NCBI GenBank assembly: GCA_014534295.1
Contig: JACVRU010000090.1
Coordinates: 1 to 7,586, forward strand
Origin: Thermoleophilia bacterium
GTDB taxonomy: Bacteria; Actinomycetota; Thermoleophilia; Gaiellales; Gaiellaceae
Reading direction: 5' to 3'
DNA: 7,586 bases
Part shown: positions 5,703-7,586 of the stretch, piece by piece
Numbering within the stretch: the stretch's first letter is position 1
Layout: the number at the start of each line of letters is the position of its first letter
Position numbers and translations under genes: made by a program
Notes under the pieces: generated by a model
What the model saw: the letters and a program-made list of their open reading frames with translations, nothing else
Database searches by the model: none
What the model was told of the DNA's origin: nothing

Positions 5703-6748
5703 CGCAGCACCTCTTCGTACAGCGCGACGATCTCCTCGCCGACGCGCGACCAGTCGAAGCGCTCGGCCTCCCGCCGCCCCTCCTCGCCGAGCCGGGCCCG
5801 CAGCTCCGCGTCGGACAGGAGCTCGGCGAGGGCGCCGGCGAGCGCCGCCTCGTCGCCGGGCGGCACGAGACGGCCGGCGGAGGGAGGCAGCACGGCCGCG
5901 TAGCCGGGGAGGTCGCTGGCGACCACGGGCACGCCGGCAGCCATCCCCTCGAGGACGACGACCCCGAAGCTCTCGCCGCCCAGCGACGGGACGCACAGCA
6001 CGTCGGCCTCCGCGATCAGGCGGATCCGCTCCTCGTCGGACACCCGGCCGTGGATGCGGACGCCGGCCCGTGGCCGCACGTCGCCCGGGCGGACGCCGAC
6101 GAGCTCGAGCACCGGCCTCCCCGGCAGCCGCTCGAAGGCCCGCAGGAGCACCGGGAGGCCCTTCCGCGGCTCGTCGCGTCCTACGAACAGGATCCGCGGG
6201 TCGCGGCCGCCGTCGCGGACGGTGCGGTACGCCTCGACGTCGATCGCGTTCGGGATCACGCGGTACCGCCCCGGGAGGACGCGCTCGGCGAAGCGACGAG
6301 CCTCCTCCGAGACGGCCACGCGCGCGTCGAGGCGCCGCCCGGCCGAGCGCACCACCGGCTGGAAGACCCGGTACCAGAGTGCGCTCCGCGCAGTCATGTG
6401 GAAGGTCCCGACGACCGGGCACTCCGCCGCGAGCACGGCCGTCAGCCCCGCCGCCGGGAGCATCGGCTCGTGCACGTGCACGACGTCGTGGCCTCCGTCG
6501 CGAACGGCCCGCCGGGTGCGCGCGACGGCCGCTGGCGTGAGCGTCACGCGCGTCACCGTCCCCTGCCAGCGGAAGCCGAGCGAGCGGCCCAGCGGCACGA
6601 AGCCCGGCTCGTCCACGGGCCGATCGGCCGGCGCCAGGACGTCCACACGGGCCCCGCGCGAGCGCAGATGCGCGGCCAGCCCGGCCACGTGCGTCTGCAC
6701 GCCGCCCGGCGTCGTCCACGCGTACGGACACACGAGGGCGACTCGCAC
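5699..6748 (-). CDS. GT4-family glycosyltransferase, PimA-like
   Basis: A retaining GT-B glycosyltransferase that most resembles PimA, the GDP-mannose-dependent enzyme adding the first mannose to phosphatidyl-myo-inositol on the inner face of the membrane. The 349-aa length fits, with no signal peptide. In order: the N-terminal Rossmann start MRVALVCPY, glycine loop PGGVQTH (14-20), VHVHEP (90-95), TFHMT with His117, IPNAIDV (165-171), donor-phosphate residues in GRDEPRKG (Arg191, Lys196), and the E-x7-E motif in GGESFGVVVLE (Glu259, Glu267). The DEPRKG and GGESFG strings are those of the PimA branch, but acceptor and donor remain unproven. Start is GTG 6748 with no clear ribosome site; TATAGA six bases upstream suggests a leaderless message. 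Its stop overlaps the PAP2 start, so the two products probably work on the same lipid pathway. Confidence 0.9.
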   Translation of the reverse strand: MRVALVCPYAWTTPGGVQTHVAGLAAHLRSRGARVDVLAPADRPVDEPGFVPLGRSLGFRWQGTVTRVTLTPAAVARTRRAVRDGGHDVVHVHEPMLPAAGLTAVLAAECPVVGTFHMTARSALWYRVFQPVVRSAGRRLDARVAVSEEARRFAERVLPGRYRVIPNAIDVEAYRTVRDGGRDPRILFVGRDEPRKGLPVLLRAFERLPGRPVLELVGVRPGDVRPRAGVRIHGRVSDEERIRLIAEADVLCVPSLGGESFGVVVLEGMAAGVPVVASDLPGYAAVLPPSAGRLVPPGDEAALAGALAELLSDAELRARLGEEGRREAERFDWSRVGEEIVALYEEVLR

Positions 6749-6783
6749 GATGCTCTATATTCACCGTTCGACCGCGGAGGGCT
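6749..6783. promoter_or_regulatory. 35-bp divergent promoter gap with overlapping -10 candidates
   Basis: The patch CTATATT (6755-6761) is the only AT-rich stretch here. On the plus strand TATATT (6756-6761) is a good -10 element, 22 bases before ATG 6784. On the minus strand TATAGA (6759-6754) is a good -10 element only five bases before GTG 6748, predicting a leaderless glycosyltransferase message. The two elements overlap by four bases, so polymerase could probably not use both at once. No clear -35 element is seen on either side. Confidence 0.55.
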
Positions 6784-7233
6784 ATGAAGCACCTGTTCGA
6801 GAACCACGATCTCGCGACCGCCGGCCCCGGGGAGTTCATCGACGTGACGGAGGACGTTCTCTCCGCCGTCGAGCGCAGCGGCGTCAGCAACGGCCAGGCG
6901 CTCGTCTACTCGCCGCACACGACCTGCACCGTCCTGATCCAGGAGCGGGAGAGCGGCTTCTTCGAGGACTTCCACGAGGCGCTGGGCCGGCTCGCGGACG
7001 AGGCGACGTACTACCGCCACGACGACCTCTCGATCCGCACGGAGGGCCTCGACGACGACGAGCTCCATCCCAACGGCTGGTCGCACGTCCAGGCGGGCCT
7101 GCTCGGCTCGGCGTCGCAGACGATCCCGATCGTGGACGGCCAGCTCCTCCTCGGCCGCTGGCAGAAGGTCTTCTTCTGCGAGCTCGACCGGGCGCGCGCT
7201 CGCAAGGTCTTCATCCAGATCACGGGGGAGTAG
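6784..7233 (+). CDS. YjbQ / UPF0047 family protein
   Basis: This family was linked to weak thiamine-phosphate synthase activity through rescue of E. coli thiE mutants (hence 'secondary thiamine-phosphate synthase enzyme'), but its real role is not settled. The 149-aa length is slightly above the family's usual 130-140. Hallmarks are EFIDVTEDV (17-25), SPHTTCTVLIQE (43-54) with conserved His45, NGWSHVQAGLLGSASQTIPI (97-116) with His101, and GQLLLGRWQKVFFCELD (119-135). The first two of these motifs bracket a compact beta-sandwich fold, expected in the cytoplasm. ATG 6784 matches where family members begin; GGAGG lies only three bases before it, closer than usual. The hpnC-like gene starts 3 bp after its stop, so the two should be cotranscribed, although no functional link is known. 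Confidence 0.92.
   Translation: MKHLFENHDLATAGPGEFIDVTEDVLSAVERSGVSNGQALVYSPHTTCTVLIQERESGFFEDFHEALGRLADEATYYRHDDLSIRTEGLDDDELHPNGWSHVQAGLLGSASQTIPIVDGQLLLGRWQKVFFCELDRARARKVFIQITGE
7224..7230 (+). promoter_or_regulatory. Ribosome binding site selecting the TTG start of the squalene-synthase-like gene
   Basis: GGGGGAG within the last codons of the YjbQ gene lies six bases before TTG 7237. The next in-frame candidate, GTG 7249, would be 18 bases away. This supports the TTG start and translational coupling to the upstream gene. Confidence 0.65.
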
Positions 7234-7236
7234 CCG

Positions 7237-7586
7237 TTGTCCGCGACGGTGCCCCGAACGCTCGGGCGCGCGGATGAGGTGCTGGCGAAGGCCGGCCGGG
7301 AGAACTTCCCGGTGGCTCTGTTCGTGTTGCCCCGGAGCACGCGGCGCCGCCTCCGCGACGTCTACGGCTTCGCGCGCCTCGTCGACGACGCGGGCGACCT
7401 GGCCGAGGGCGACCGCGAGGCGCTGCTCGACTGGATCGAGGCCGACCTCGAGCGCGGCGAGCACCCGCTGGTCGCCCGTGTTCGCGACCTCCCGCGCGGC
7501 CCACTGCTGCGGCTGATCGAGGCGAACCGGCAGGACCAGCGCGTCTCCCGCTACCGCACCTTCGAGGAGCTCGTCGCCTATTGCCA
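7237..7586 (+). CDS. hpnC: Squalene/phytoene synthase family protein, HpnC-like, N-terminal part
   Basis: Trans-isoprenyl-diphosphate synthases of this family join two C15 or C20 diphosphates head to head. HpnC, with HpnD and HpnE, makes squalene for hopanoids: HpnD forms presqualene diphosphate, HpnC turns it into hydroxysqualene, HpnE reduces that. The first 116 residues are present and the gene continues past the window end. Visible hallmarks are ENFPVALFVLPRSTRR (22-37), the HpnC-type opening; VYGFARLVDDAGD (42-54), containing the first aspartate-rich DDxxD motif (Asp50, Asp51, Asp54) that binds diphosphate through magnesium; and the helix DQRVSRYRTFEELVAYC near the window edge. The start is TTG 7237. 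The call HpnC rather than HpnD or phytoene synthase rests mainly on the ENFPVA opening; finding hpnD and hpnE downstream would confirm it. Confidence 0.85.
   Translation, partial: MSATVPRTLGRADEVLAKAGRENFPVALFVLPRSTRRRLRDVYGFARLVDDAGDLAEGDREALLDWIEADLERGEHPLVARVRDLPRGPLLRLIEANRQDQRVSRYRTFEELVAYC

Noticed and set aside
3807..5903. Plus-strand open frame of 698 codons
   Set aside because: It runs through five genuine genes or gaps on both strands and has only Arg/Gly/Pro-rich composition; a GC artefact.
5034..6890. Minus-strand frame of 618 codons that would fuse the PAP2 protein to a long N-terminal part
   Set aside because: The upstream part is the glycosyltransferase gene read in the wrong frame. 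Only the part after about 5702 resembles a protein family, and that is annotated as the PAP2 gene.
6553..7464. Minus-strand frame of 303 codons
   Set aside because: Antisense to yjbQ and hpnC and overlapping the glycosyltransferase in another frame; no family signal.

Overview
The window is very GC-rich (about 70% by eye), tightly packed and almost entirely coding. It holds eleven genes, two of them cut by the window ends. Gaps are 0-50 bp apart from one of about 96 bp. Bacterial Ku, a PimA-like GT4 glycosyltransferase, a stand-alone STAS anti-sigma antagonist, a squalene synthase of the HpnC kind, and heavy use of GTG/TTG starts together suggest a high-GC actinobacterium-type chromosome. A deep lineage such as the Thermoleophilia is possible, but that placement is inference. 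No mobile element, tRNA, rRNA or CRISPR array is visible.

Region 1 (1-2350, minus strand) is a three-gene run read right to left: a RidA-family protein, an M32 metallocarboxypeptidase, and the N-terminal part of a Mn/Fe superoxide dismutase. Region 2 (2351-2446) is a divergent promoter gap with an 8-bp inverted repeat. Region 3 (2447-2815, plus) is a STAS-domain anti-sigma factor antagonist; its 3' end overlaps that of ku by 20 bp. Region 4 (2796-3952, minus) is a two-gene unit: a 73-residue acidic protein of unknown function, whose stop codon overlaps by one base the start of the NHEJ protein Ku.

Region 5 (3953-5037) opens with a 50-bp divergent gap carrying the inverted repeat AAACCT-TT-AGGTTT. 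It is followed on the plus strand by an LPG-synthase-TM (UPF0104-like) membrane protein. Region 6 (5034-6748, minus) is a coupled pair: a PimA-like glycosyltransferase and a PAP2/Aur1-like membrane phosphatase or phosphotransferase. The PAP2 gene appears to start at CTG inside a CTGA overlap, and its stop shares a CTAG palindrome with the stop of the convergent membrane-protein gene. These three neighbours plausibly all act on membrane lipids. Region 7 (6749-6783) is a 35-bp divergent gap with one AT-rich patch that could serve as -10 element in both directions. Region 8 (6784-7586, plus) holds a YjbQ/UPF0047 protein followed after 3 bp by the start of an HpnC-like squalene/phytoene synthase that runs off the window.

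I see no clearly new multi-gene system. The most interesting items are the small acidic protein coupled to Ku, the probable CTG start, the predicted leaderless starts, and two inverted repeats in divergent promoter gaps.
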